This document shows positions 10,248-21,853 of a DNA stretch of 64,000 nt, piece by piece. The notes beneath the pieces are model-generated. The model did no database searches. It worked only from the letters and a program-made list of their open reading frames with translations, and had not been told where the DNA came from. This DNA is from Dastarcus helophoroides (lineage: Eukaryota; Arthropoda; Insecta; Coleoptera; Bothrideridae): positions 4,339,316-4,403,315 of the forward strand of contig CM053327.1 of the NCBI GenBank assembly GCA_028583605.1, given 5' to 3'. Made by a program: the position numbers and the translations under genes. How positions within the stretch are numbered: the first letter of the stretch is position 1; every line of letters starts with the position of its first letter.

Positions 10248-11276
10248 CAGTGGCGTGCAGTGCCATCTGAGACAGGGTAGGCAAATCCAATGATTCCGAC
10301 ACAGACAAAAATAAACGTTGGAGTAAATGTAACGTAGCAAAAATGATCGTGTATTAACAAAGCAGAAAATCGTTGCAGGAATCCTATTCGCACGTTTCAA
10401 AGTGGAACTAAACTTTATGAATTATTAGGCTTTTCATTACGCATATATTTTTCTTTTGGAAATAATAATCTATTTGTAATTGTCATAGATTTTTTTCCCA
10501 AAATATCCAAACACAAGTTTAAGTGGAGGAATAAGACGTCCTGTCGCCGTAAGTTCGTGTTTATTTTGAAATTATTTGAACACCAATGAAAGTTTTTTAG
10601 CCACTGTATAAGCAGTTTTCACCATGATCGGATTTTCACTGCATTTTCATACCGTCACTAACAGTCCAATAAACCAACTGTAACAGAACAGTTCAATACT
10701 ATGTATATATTAAATGTCTTGAATAAAGCTTTTTATAAAATAAAACGAATGAATTCGATTTGTACTAAATAAACACTATAAAACACACACGGAACGTAGA
10801 CGTTGACAATAAGACCAACAAATTGCATTATAAGTTAATATTCAGGGGATTTACCGAAATAGAAAGTTCTAATGTAATGTACGTATACTGTAACAAAAAT
10901 GTCACAGCAATATACAATTTAGCAAGTAAAACGTGTTGCCTTTACATCTCCATATAAGCGCTATGGTATTGTTGTTATCTGCGTATGCCTTTGGCTTATG
11001 GGACACATTACACCTATATGGGAATATTGTGATGAAATGTGACTATTCACTGGAATATAACCGGATTCGTGTTAACTTTGCAATAACTTTGAATTAATTT
11101 TAAAAGTTTGTACCTTTTATTAATGGTCGAAAAAAAAAACAAAGTATTAATAAAAAGAAATACTGTGTCCGCTGAAAAAATAATTTTATTTACGAGTAGG
11201 AGTACATTTATATTTTCTTTTCCGATTTTGCTAGGGTAGGCAATGCCTTTTTGCCTTCATAGCATGCCTGCCACTG
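10248..11276. mobile_element. Non-autonomous hAT element, complete
   Basis: It begins CAGTGGCGTGCAG and ends CTGCCACTG. It is bounded by a perfect 8-bp target duplication ATACAGGG at 10240-10247 and 11277-11284. An 8-bp TSD with CAG..CTG ends is the hAT signature. The 1029-bp interior has no transposase. GGGTAGGCAA occurs near both ends in the same orientation. The insertion split a pre-existing repeat terminus (ATACAGGGTGATC), so this is a nested insertion. Confidence 0.9.
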
Positions 11277-11284
11277 ATACAGGG

Positions 11285-12290
11285 TGATCAAAAAATTAAT
11301 TCGCTGTTAGAGAACTGTAAATGACCAAATGTCGCTTATTTTAAATGGACACCCCTTATTTTCTGTAGTGGTTGAATCGGCCAATCTATGCTAAAAACTG
11401 AAGGTTATCAAAACATTCTAACTTTTCTTTATCAGGCGGTAAAATTTATCTTCCAAAGTAATTTACACACAGGCACACACATTTTCTGAAACAGCAATTT
11501 TGTTAAATATACTTTTATCGACATCAAATGATATAAAAATTTATTTCCATGAATATGGAAATATAATTTCAATTTAAGAAATATAATTTGTGTGTATCCA
11601 TATAAATCGAACCTGCAAGTCAGCATTAATTAATGTAAGATATTAATTTTTAAATATAGATCCATATCCTTGTCTAAATATCACTAGCCGCTACTGAATT
11701 GTAGGCTCATTGATTAGAGCATTTTTTCAGTTTTCTAAAAAGATTTCAGAAATGACCTTGATTTATATGTTTAATAACGTGTGTCAGTCAATTTAAAAAT
11801 CTTTCTAAGAAATGTGTAAATCAGGTCCCTTCAGTTTTTTTCTTATTCAGGTTAGACTACAATCATATATTGCAAATAAAAAATATAATATGACTACGGA
11901 GGATGTTCAATGATTAATGAGGCAATATGAGTATAGTATCGCAGAAAAAAAGGACGAAATAGAAAATGTTGCATGATTTTCAATTATACCATGCAATAAA
12001 AAAATGACATTTCACAAAAAAAATACATGGCTCCACCTACCCACGAAGAAAGAAAATTAAAATTTTCCTACCTACAAACGTATCTTCCATGACCATGATA
12101 TAATATAAGACTGGTAATGTAACCCGCTATATCTCACTGTTGCGATAAGTGGCACTAAAATCGGAGACGATTGAAAAGAAAACACCATATGAAACATAGA
12201 CAGTAGAAGGGCTGCCTTGAGTAGATTAAGCAATGCTTTCTTATACAATTGTTTCGCAATTTTTCGGTTCTATATTTATATTTTAATTAC
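11285..12290. other. No gene seen; older repeat flank
   Basis: The first ~100 bp continue the repeat split by the hAT element (GGTGATC...). The rest is AT-rich, with short random ORFs only. Confidence 0.5.
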
Positions 12291-12293
12291 AAA

Positions 12294-12470
12294 ATGGACA
12301 AGACTTGTTTTGTGTCTATGTACAATAGTGGTTATAAAAGCTGTCATGAAAAAGTGTCGTTGTTTCGAGTGCCTAAGGACAAAGTTGAGGTATGGAGGCA
12401 AAAAGTCTCGTGAAATGACCGGCTATTGTCAACTCGAAATTTTGTATGCGAAAAACCTTCAAGTTAGTAG
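12294..12470 (+). pseudogene. THAP-domain relic (N-terminus of a P-type transposase)
   Basis: An ATG at 12294 opens MDKTCFVSMYNSGYKSC, followed by FRVPKDKVEVWRQ. After an in-frame TGA and a frame change come NDRLLSTRNFVCEK. This is the THAP zinc-finger order: an N-terminal Cys region, an F-R-x-P-K-D motif, the invariant W, then the C-terminal V-C-E-K stretch. The final His is not evident (CEKP where CEKH is usual). THAP domains bind DNA and form the N-terminus of P-element transposases. The longer ORF in another frame (12217-12546) is a shadow. The P-type C-terminal fragment ~1.7 kb downstream on the same strand may be the same gene. Confidence 0.65.
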
Positions 12471-13737
12471 TCTTTTTGTATATTTAAGAAAGAAAAATGA
12501 TATTAATAGACAGACCAGCCGTTTGATTTATCAGGGTTTGGCTTAAGCATAGAACATTAGCTATAACTTTTTTAAAAATGTTTGTAAAAAAAATGCGTCA
12601 GATAAACTTTTTTGGTTAAATATTTGTCACTTTCTAGTGAATTTGATTTTGTTTTCTTAACTCTTATTTTGTTGCTTTGGTAATTAATTTTTGAGTTTTC
12701 AAATGACACTTGCATTTTTTATTTGCTGTTTTGAAAAAATGTTAAGTTTCTGCATTCGGTAACATCAAATTTATAGGGGTTGGATTCGGAGAATGTGTGC
12801 CATTCCCACTGAACATCCTACGCATTTCATAGTGAAAACTGAAAATAAATAGAAAACTGGCGACGCTTTAAGCTTTCCAAATTAATTAACTAAAAAACTA
12901 TTTTTAAAAGCTGTCTATGCTTATCTTGCTTGCTATGTTACTTAATAATTTGTAACCTATGGAAATTTAATGAACTGCGAGTTATCTGAACAGGCACCAC
13001 ATTTCTAATTAGACATTAGTAAAATTTTCAAAGGATATGGCGTGACCAAACACATTCATAGCTGGCTTGTTAGGGAAAGTATAATGATAATACTACGATA
13101 TACCTTCTGCTTAATACTAGTCAAGGTCTCTTATCAATTATTAATATTTTAATAACGTAAACCAGGGAGCTTGGTTACATTGAAATAAAATGATATATTT
13201 AATAACACTCTCAGCACATTACACAATAAACTTTTCCAGTAAGACGTTGAATAAATTTCCAAAAAAAAAAATACTTTCCTACTTTTCTCTGGTACTTATT
13301 TCAGCTCAGCTTGTTTATGATTAATTTGCCCGCAAAATACAGAATGGATCATAACTAATGAAACACAGAGAAAGGGTGGATTTCTCGTACAGAAATAATG
13401 TGATTTTAAATTAAAAAGGAAAATTCTGATCTTTTTCCATAATTATTGAACATATTTTAATAAAAAAACGAAATTTGGCACAGGTGATACGAGTCGACAA
13501 ATCCAAATATGTTAACAGATTACAAGAAAATAATATAAGGCGCTTTCTACCCTACGCTCTATGACTCCTAATGGTCATAACTATTTTGCTCACCCATGTT
13601 TATTTATTTTAAAAGAGTACCTTTATTTTCCTATATTTTTGACGCAAAATACGTTTACCTACTAAATGTTGATAAGAGCCACCGTTTCCAACGTATTTTA
13701 AAGTAAAATGTAAATATTGGTTGACTTACCTGGTATG

Positions 13738-13990
13738 GAAGATCAATCTTAATTATTCGAGCATTGGAGTCTTTCTATGATGGTATTTAGTAGGTTCCAT
13801 TTTATTGCCTGACGATGCATAGGTCGAAAGTATGTGTAAAGAATCTTTCCGGATCGGTCCAATCTCCGTGGTGGCGTAATATCTCATTCAGTTCATTATG
13901 GCGGTTAAATAGAATTAATTTTTGGGCATACATATATTCTAGGGGTGGTTTGGACTGCGATGCTCGAATAATTAAGATTGATTTTCATTA
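13738..13990. repeat. Inverted repeat, ~25-bp arms
   Basis: Near 13738 the sequence AGATCAATCTTAATTATTCG (then AGCAT) is mirrored near 13962-13988 as GCTCGAATAATTAAGATTGA. The ~200-bp interior is somewhat GC-richer and has no recognised gene. It lies within the span of the P-type relic. Confidence 0.7.
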
Positions 13991-14164
13991 CCACGTAATT
14001 CAATCAATCTTTAAATTATTCATCGCATCTCCGTCCTTCTGTGGCCGTATTTGGTAGATGTTTGTAGAGAAAAGGTAGTACGATTTTGTGTGCAGAGAAA
14101 AACAAATGGGCTTATAGATGTTAGCATTAGGGAACCCGCCACTGTCTTCCCTACATAGAATGTG

Positions 14165-14603
14165 CCACATGTGATACAAACCCAGGACCCAGGAAGGATG
14201 ATTTTTTAAACAATTTGATGTCAAACTCAGTGATTTAACTTTCCTTAAAGATCGTGGTGGTTTAACTTACCCATCTGAAGATGTGATTACTGTATGTCAA
14301 GAAACAGAAACAGTTATAAAATTTTTTAATAATAATAATAGAAAATCTACACCTACATTAATGAAAACAAAAATTGTGTATCATGTGCTAAAAAAGTTTT
14401 TAAATCTAAACGTGTTTAAAGATTTGCGTGGACATCAATTTGATAATTTTCTCAATAATTGTAATCACATAATAGAGCTTCTGAGAGCTATTTGTGAAAA
14501 ATATATAGACACAAAAATACACCATGTCACCAAAATTTTTAATACTATGGAAATAACCAAAAGGCATATTTTAAATAAAGTGACAATTTTTAAAGAACAA
14601 TAA
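14165..14603 (+). pseudogene. P-type (THAP9-like) transposase C-terminal relic
   Basis: The frame ending at 14603 reads KDRGGLTYPSEDVITVC, then a helical Lys/Asn-rich stretch, LRGHQFDN, and NHIIELLRAICEKYIDTKIH. The KDRGGL-x-YPS motif, an H-x-F block and an I-x-L-(I/L)-RAI-x-EKY block are the pattern I know from the C-terminal part of insect P-element/THAP9-like transposases. The open frame extends 5' of the ATG at 14283 to about 14200, so the fragment is better described as a 3' exon piece. No catalytic core is visible between the THAP relic and here. Confidence 0.6.
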
Positions 14604-14619
14604 GTACATTTAAACTATT

Positions 14620-15110
14620 TTGTAACATCAATTCATCTATTTTCTATTTTTAGCAAAAAATTTTTTTTGCTGAAAATCCCCACTATAATGGCTAAAATTT
14701 CGAACATTTCAAGCAGTCGCGTAACGCAATTTGCTTCCGAAATGGTTAATTTATATTAAGAATTTTTTACTTATTAACTTTGTACCTAAATGTGACTCTT
14801 CTGGAGCTTCTTCAATAAGCATATATTTATTTCCGGTGCAAACCATTCTTTGGGTTTATTTATCTCAATGCCATCGAATTTTCTTTTTGGAAGCGATCCT
14901 AATTTTAAATATTGTATTTGGCAATTTTGATATTATAGTTAGTATTTGTCGTTCTTTTGAGTATTTAGAATAGGTTTTCAATGAAGTGTTATAAGTAAAT
15001 TGTGTTATCTCTTATAGTATATATTCCATATCCATTTCTATATCATTACCTACGTAACGTTTTTGTAAGTAATAAGATAGAAACTTAGAAACATAAAAGA
15101 TCCCACAAAA
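14620..15110. other. No gene seen
   Basis: AT-rich sequence following the P-type relic. The 80-codon ORF at 14731-14973 has no motif. Confidence 0.5.
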
Positions 15111-15113
15111 ATA

Positions 15114-15317
15114 ATGATTTCCATTTCTTGCCAAAACAGCATCCATTTAAATTATTTTATTTACCCAAAAACCCCTGGTTACAAAGTTTCACTGAAATCG
15201 ATACTGCCGTTTCGGAAAAAAAAATATGTTTCTAAAAAAAATAGTTGGAAAATAGCACTCCTGGACTTTTACCAAAAAGCACTTATCAAAATTATCTTTT
15301 TGGCCCAAAAACACCTA
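15114..15317 (+). repeat. Dispersed repeat with two internal units
   Basis: Two similar units read CCCAAAAACmCCTrrTTACAAAGTTTCA then TCrATxxTxxCCGTT at about 15161 and 15303. This resembles the widespread insect motif AAGTTTCATCxAAATCG..CCGTT found in several TE families. Confidence 0.55.
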
Positions 15318-15504
15318 ATTACAAAGTTTCATCTAAATCATTAGAACCGTTACGCGTTAAGTTTCGTGTTTATAAATTTTACTTAATCCGGCCATGTCCA
15401 AGAGTAGTGGGATGCAGTCTTCCCAGAGTCACCCACTTCCCCGGATTATAAATTCAGCGGTTCACATGTTAAGGCATTGAAACGTTCAGTCTATTTAGTC
15501 TCTG
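15318..15504 (+). mobile_element. Truncated copy of the 41857-42518 hAT MITE
   Basis: It matches 42345-42518 closely: CGTTACGCG, ATCCGGCCATGTC, AGAGTAGTGGGATGCAG, CAGCGGTTCACAT and the terminus ACGTTCAGTCTATTTAGTCT ending in CTG at 15504. The matching left end (CAGAGACTAAATAGACTG) was not found upstream, so the copy is 5'-truncated or rearranged. Confidence 0.8.
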
Positions 15505-15605
15505 ATTTAAAACAAAAAACGCGGGGCGCAGTAAAACTATTAACCGCACTACTCATGCAACAATTATTTTATTTATTGTATGCGCTCCACGTTTTTATTT
15601 TAAAT
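15505..15605. repeat. Imperfect ~27-bp hairpin
   Basis: ATTTAAAACAAAAAACGCGG at the left is mirrored by CCACGTTTTTATTTTAAAT at the right, with a few mismatches. It abuts the end of the truncated hAT copy exactly. Confidence 0.7.
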
Positions 15606-16744
15606 CTTACAAGTACTTTCATAGTTATAAAAAATTCATAATGACAAATTTTCAGGAACATCGGTGTAGGGTAACGAACATGGATAAAATTATAAATCTG
15701 TATGGAATTAGGACTAATTATTTTATACTTTTTGGTCGGTTTTAAAAATCGTGTTAAATTAAAAAGCTTTTTTTATTTAAATTATTTTCTACTTTTTACC
15801 CTTACTTTGTGAGTGAAGTTTTGCAATTTATTCTAAAATAGATTAATCTTGCAAAATTATTTTGATTCCGATTAGTGTTAAAGCTTGTCTGTTTTTGCAC
15901 ATTTTCTGGTGGTTGTTGCGTCGTTTGTGTTGGGTAGCTGTCTTCTTAACCGTCGTAGAAATTGTTACTAATACATTATTGACTATTAAATATTATTAGG
16001 TATTTAATTATATTACTGCCTACTTCTTTTTTTTTTCCTTCATTTCAGTATTGTTTTAATTGTCAGGTCTTAAACCAATTCAAGTAAAACCTTTAGGTGT
16101 ACCTATATAAATTCCAAGATAAGGATTTGTAAACTCTTGGTCACATAAGATACATTCAGATATATAATTTCATACAGGGTTTTAATCTTATGCAGATGGT
16201 CCTGAAAATTTGTGACTATGAATAATTTTGAATTTGTAGGATTTGAAACTAAAAACATGAAACGCATACAATACCTGCATAATTGATGCATGAATAGATT
16301 TTATTGTGTTGGATCGTATAAATATTTTACCCAAGTCACTACCAATTTCACTGCGTTGATTGGTTGTCTCGGCTATTTTAGTTAGTTTAAAATTAAATTG
16401 AATAATTAAAAATATAACTAGTTCATATTAAAAGTATGTTTCTCAACTGACAAAATTGGCTATGACTTATGCGCTTATCTTATAATTTATCAATTTTTAG
16501 AAGTTTAAACATTTTGATCTGAGAACCTACACATAATTATATAAAACTCTTCTGACTTTTTCCATTTGAAATCGCTCGACTAAAAGTTTACATACCCTTT
16601 TGAAGATACGACCATTAACATTACTTTCCAAGAATTACTGATTAAACTGCCATTCGTCAGTTGATATTTTAACTTTGGTGACAGTTTTATAAAAATACAG
16701 ACTATCTTGTGAATTTGTTGATTTAAATTTTTAAGACGATATAA
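15606..16744. other. No gene seen
   Basis: AT-rich sequence without recognisable termini or coding motifs. Confidence 0.5.
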
Positions 16745-17275
16745 TAATTTTTGGCATATGAAATATTAAATGAAAGTTGTAGTAATTAATAGGCCGATTT
16801 AACCACCAAAGAAAATAGGGGAAATTCTATTTAAAATTAGCCAGTTTTGGCCATTCAACAATCTTTAAAAGCGAAATAAGTTTTTGTTCACCTTGTGTAA
16901 TATTTTAAAAATCTAAATAGGGGATTTGATTTGGCAGCTATTTGTTAATAAATTTTGAATAAATCATTTGTTTATGACGTATGTCGTAGCCGTAATGGAT
17001 TGTTTTATATTACGCCGTAAATTGCTTTTTTTGCACAATTATCTGAATAATCAGAAAAAAAATTATAGCTACGCTTTATTTTTCATAAAGGATTAGAAAA
17101 TCAGATAAAAAATACATGTAATTAAAAAAAATGAAGTTGGTGCCTGTACAGGGAAAAGGAAACACTTTTGTAGAGCTTTGGAAAAGAGGAGGAATTGTTT
17201 CTGAAGTATTTTCCGTAACTTCACTCGCTGCTGAGCTATCTTACTATTCCGCACTAGGTATACATCCTGTATAAT
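16745..17275 (+). repeat. Dispersed repeat, family B
   Basis: Colinear with 49285-50100. Shared anchors are AGTTTTGGCCATTC, a CCTAAATrGG-type phrase, ATCATTTG then TxATxACGTxxxTCGxAGCCGTAAT, TTTTTGCACAA, GAAGTTGGT, and the end ATTCCGCACTAGGT. Its last 200 bp also match both arms at 9.6-10.1 kb. Confidence 0.75.
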
Positions 17276-17289
17276 CGGCTAATATCTCA

Positions 17290-18125
17290 GCTGAATGGCA
17301 CAAGTATCGCTGATATCACTGCACATTCGTGGAGCAATGGAAATCTTAGAGCGAAGCAATAATATGTATGGTTAAGTTTAACTTGAAATATACTTTTTAG
17401 GGTAATTTTAGGCTGTGTTTATTTATATTCATGGATTCAATCGATTGCACAAATTGAAAACAAAACATTTAAATGGATTAAACCAAAATTATAACAGTTA
17501 CCAGTAAAAGGTTTAACACCTTCTTTATTGGGCTTATTCATTGGAAAAATCAAATTTTGTGTTAATTCAATTTATTTGACAATACATTTCACAATATAAA
17601 TATATTGTCTTTAATTCCTTTACGACAGATATAAAGCTATTTAATATAAATGCCAAATTGAATAACTGAACTATTGCGGAAATATCATTAAATATGACCT
17701 CTATTTCTAGACCTGAGGTGCCAAAACGGTATATATAAATGAATTACCTTTGAATCATAATTGGTCTTCCTTGTAGTCAAGAACGCAACCTACGTAAATC
17801 ATGTAAACTTCCGTTATGATTAAAAAACCGATTTAAAATGAATTTATACTTCTTTTTAGATAAACATAACTTTTATAGTCGTGTGTAAAGAAATTAATAT
17901 ACTGGTAGCTAAAATCTTTTATTCTGGCATTGCTGGAAGTATTAAATTAAGCGGATAACATACAAGAGTTGGATACTTCTATCCATTTCAATTATTAATG
18001 TAAGATTAGTTTTAAATGTCTTTTATGAAAAAAACTATTAAAAAAATTAACGATTTTAAGTAAATACCTTTGTATTTAGGTAACATTAAAAAATGTTTAC
18101 GTTCAAGAGTTATGGGTTTTGTCAC
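17290..18125. other. No gene seen
   Basis: AT-rich sequence with no recognisable repeat boundary or ORF. Confidence 0.5.
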
Positions 18126-18129
18126 TAAT

Positions 18130-18720
18130 TATTAGAGAGTATAAGGCTTGTTTGTTTCCGTCAAAGTTTCATGAACTAAGGTTAAAGGGGAGTGAAATGG
18201 TGTTTCAAAATCAGCAAAAGACAAAGCTAATGCTGCATCCCAGAATCTAAAATTTTGTGTAAACATTCTATGAAAAAATTAATTGGACATGTGTTGGTCG
18301 ATTTTAACAATTCAACTCCAAAGGGGGTAAAAAGGAATTAACTGGTGTTTTGCAATTAATATGGAACAAAGTTAGTAATGCCTTCTATGACCTAAATTTT
18401 TTTGCAGGTAACCTTGATAGAAATAATTAAAAACGTATTTGGATCGCAGTTGATATGGGAAAAAGCTGAAAAAAATATTTTAAAGCTTTAAATTGCATGT
18501 GAAAAAGATATGAAACGAATAATGCGGCACATACTTGGCCGATTTTTATAATTTGACCTGTAATGGCATCGAAGTTTGAATGAGACAAAATTAAAAATTC
18601 ATTCCATAACCCAATAAATAGTCTGTGTAAAGAATATATGAAAGAAATGACTAAATGACTTGTCGATTTAAAAAATCTAAACCCTAAGGGGGGGAAAAAT
18701 TATATTATTTCATATTGAAA
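18130..18720 (+). repeat. Family A repeat, 3-4 degenerate units
   Basis: The motif GGTCGATTTTAACAATTCAA recurs in diverged form at about 18297, 18537 and 18660, each followed by a G-run and AAAAA. The inverted relatives are at 5973-6200 and 9060-9480. Confidence 0.55.
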
Positions 18721-20045
18721 AAAAATGTAAAATTTTTTATAAGACAAAAATTATATTTTTAAAAAACAATTTTATCCCAATAAGGCAAAAGTTTGAAAAT
18801 TCTTAAACCTTATAAGTAGGTCAAATTTTTGAAAAACAATCGAAATTTAAACAAAAAATGTAATAAAACCAGAAGGGCAAAATGTTTGAGGCATACAAGA
18901 CATTCGGAGACAGCACTTTCTCTGCGGTCCACCTTGAAAGATTGAGGACTTTTGTCTACGGAGACTTTTTTCTAGAGAAATTCCAAGCTATGGAACTTGT
19001 CACCGAAAGGAATTTTCCCCAAAAATTGCAACCTATCTATGTTTCAGAAGGCGGTTCATCGCCATCTAACCTTGATTCCGCATCCTACTCGCAGTGGTTT
19101 GAAGACATAATGGGGTTGCCCTTTGCCAGTAATTTAAACTTAAAAGAAATAAAAAATTTCAACATAGCCCAAATGTAGATAAAGAGATAAAATTTTAAAA
19201 ATAAAATATAACTTTCAAAAAAGCCAAAACTTCAAGAAAAATTTAATATACTAAAAATCGGTTAGAATTTGCAAAAGAAAACGATAAAAATTATGGAAAA
19301 GATCAATATTTTTGAAGTTAACATGAAATAAAGAACAGAAATTTCAAAAAATCCGATATTTTCAATAAAAAATTTTCAAAAAAGTTTGAAATTTTACCAT
19401 AAGCAAGAGGCAAAATTCTAAAATAAGTCCAAATTTTTCCATGCCACAATTATTTTGTAAAAGGCTTAAACTTCAAAAAACTGGAAATTTACAAATACCT
19501 AGCTAAAATATTTGAAAAGTAGTCGAAATTTTGTAATAAAATCAAAACCTTCAGAAGAGGCGAAATTTTCAACAGAGTAATTCAATTTTCGAGAAACAGA
19601 TGAAATTCTGAAAAAATGTCAACGTTTCCAAAAAAAATCCCAAAAATTGTGATAATTTTTAAAATGTCGATTTTTTAACAAAAGTTGAAAATGTTAAATT
19701 AAAACATATTTAAAAAAATAATTTTCAAACACATGTCAGACTTAAAAATACACAACCTTTCGAGAAAAGATTGAAATCTTGAAAATGCCGACATGATGAA
19801 AATAATCGAAAACTTTAAATAAAATTTGAAATTATAAAAACGAGTAACTTTAATAAAAAAATTCACAATTTTCATACACCTCGAAGTGGTCAAATTTTCT
19901 TAAAAAGTAGAAATTTAGAAAAATTGCATTGCAATTTTCAGAAATGTCATATTTTCGAAAAAAAAGTTAAAATATCAGAAGGTTTAAATTTTCAAAAAAG
20001 GATGATGTTGCATTTTCCAAAAAAGACGAAACTTTAAATGTTAAA
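18721..20045. repeat. Degenerate A-rich minisatellite
   Basis: Loose units of the kind GAAATTTTCAAAAAAGTC recur across 1.3 kb. They are similar in style to the inverted block at 2455-2860 but more diverged. The region is interrupted at 18882-19178 by a non-repetitive coding-like island. Confidence 0.65.
18882..19178 (+). CDS. Unrecognised 98-codon ORF inside the A-rich minisatellite
   Basis: I do not recognise this protein. It starts MFEAYKTFGDSTFS and carries a mixed hydrophobic/acidic body (FFLEKFQAMELV, YVSEGGSSP, YSQWFEDIMGLPFA). Unlike its surroundings it uses G and C freely, has a balanced amino-acid mix and no low-complexity runs, so it looks coded. The last ~16 residues return to the A-rich style. 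A weak donor (CCA then GTAAT, near 19128) sits where the coding look ends. It may be a captured exon or retrocopy fragment. There is no clear promoter and no acceptor with a pyrimidine tract. Confidence 0.4.
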   Translation: MFEAYKTFGDSTFSAVHLERLRTFVYGDFFLEKFQAMELVTERNFPQKLQPIYVSEGGSSPSNLDSASYSQWFEDIMGLPFASNLNLKEIKNFNIAQM

Positions 20046-21853
20046 TCCATGATATGAAATAAGTGCAATACTTCCTAAAGCTAATTATGGCTTTAATGAA
20101 AAATTGTTTGTCAGACAAAACAAACGCAAAGGAGCAATTTTACTAAGAAATGGAGATTGTTTATGCAATTATTGCTTATTTTGAAAAAAAATTCACTGGC
20201 CTACCATTATTTTCGTTAAGAATACTTGCGTAAATGGTAGCGCGGATGCCCTCGGCAGAAGTAGAGCAAATATTTTTACTTTTAAAAAATGTGTGTTTAT
20301 ACCTCTTATCTACCTAAAACCAGAAAGATATTTTAAGCGATATTTTAATCTAAATTTTCTATTCTAGCTAGAGTTTTAAAAACCTTTTCTTGCAATTTTT
20401 TAAGTAGAACGCCTTTTAAATTTTATATTCTTATAAAAAATAATGGAATTTAGAATAAGAATAGTTATTATAAAATTTTTGCTAATATAAATAACAACGG
20501 GGTTATGAGAACCTAAACGTATATTATAAGAATTCGAAAATTGATGGGAAATCAGCTTAGTAGACTATGGAAACAAATGTCAACTTCTATATATGCTGAA
20601 ATTAAACAGCGGAGTTATGGACCCAAAATGACTTATTAGCTTTTCAATCTCTTATGCTAGACAGGTATAATAAATGTGCAAATAAAACCAAGTCAGACAA
20701 GTAATTTTGTTGGAGGAACACTTACGCAAACCAAGTGGTGTTCTGGAAGAAGGCCAGTCTACTCCTAACTATAGGCAAATTTTTGTCTTGAAGCCGGCTA
20801 GAAACGCACGTACATCGCTTGAGATTTCTAAGCGTGTGCATATCTCTCATTGTGTAGTTAATATCTGCCTAAAATATCCGTGGAAGATGTTTTCAGCCAT
20901 CGCATAGTGGGCCGAGATTAATAATTTTCGACCAAAACTTTAAAAATTATGAAACTTACTGAATAATAGATGGTCATTACAGAAAAAATATTGAAAAAGT
21001 TATCACCAAGAAGTTAGGGTGAGTATCAGGGGTTGAAAATCTAACCAATTTAAAAAAAAAATTAATCTAAAAGTAATACAAAATTAGTAAAACAATTATT
21101 TTTTTGAAAGAATAGAGTGTATGTAAGGGGTATGAAATAATACGAGTCAAATTGAATCAGTCGTTAACTCCTAAAGTGGAAATTTCTCTTATCTGCAACA
21201 TTATGTTTAAAGCATTATTAGAAAAAAGGCGCAGCTAGGCGCAGCCAAAAATTGTAGAACATCAAAGTCCATACTTCATTCAATATCAAAAAAATACGAA
21301 AAGGCTAAAGTTTGTTAAAGTAAATATGAAACAAATAAAAATACTAATTTTGCTGATTTTACTGAACGGAGTCTGATACCTTTTAACTGTTGACAAACTC
21401 AAGTCATAACCCGCTTGTTATTTTTTAAAATGGAATACAGATTAACTTGACTTGTTCCATATCAGATATGGTTAATTTTTCAAATTATCAAATAATATGG
21501 CAATCGCAAATATAGTGAAATTTAACTGTGCGATAATTTATTTAAACACCTCTTCGTTTTAAGGGCTGCAGCGTGAAATGGGAAAACATATGGGAACTAT
21601 AATCAATTGTTCCTTTAAGAATAAGCTTTACTCCTGATAATTAACTGGTCATTAGGCTATTTTCCTCAAGTATGAAAAATTCAGTTCTTCTTAGTTTTGG
21701 CCAGAAATTGCTCAAATTAACCCACTGTGCGTTGCCTGAATTTTTGTATGCGCGATCAAGGACGTACGTACATATCTCAATGTATGGTGGTAAAACATCT
21801 TTATGTACACGAGATATTTTGTATCGTTCTGTCACTAGCTGTTCGTTTTCTTA
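20046..21853. other. No firm gene; AT-rich with one weak ORF
   Basis: An ORF at 20707-20907 (LRKPSGVLEEGQ..., ISKRVHISHCVV) faintly recalls the helix-turn-helix start of Tc1/mariner transposases but is too short and diverged to call. The rest holds no recognised feature up to the TSD of the P-like element. Confidence 0.4.

Noticed and set aside
12217..12546. 109-codon ORF in the frame next to the THAP relic
   Set aside because: The THAP signature lies in a different frame starting at 12294; this frame has no domain and is a shadow.
20707..20907. Possible Tc1/mariner helix-turn-helix fragment
   Set aside because: Only a faint resemblance (RKPSG..., ISKRV...). It has no catalytic motif and no inverted ends nearby.
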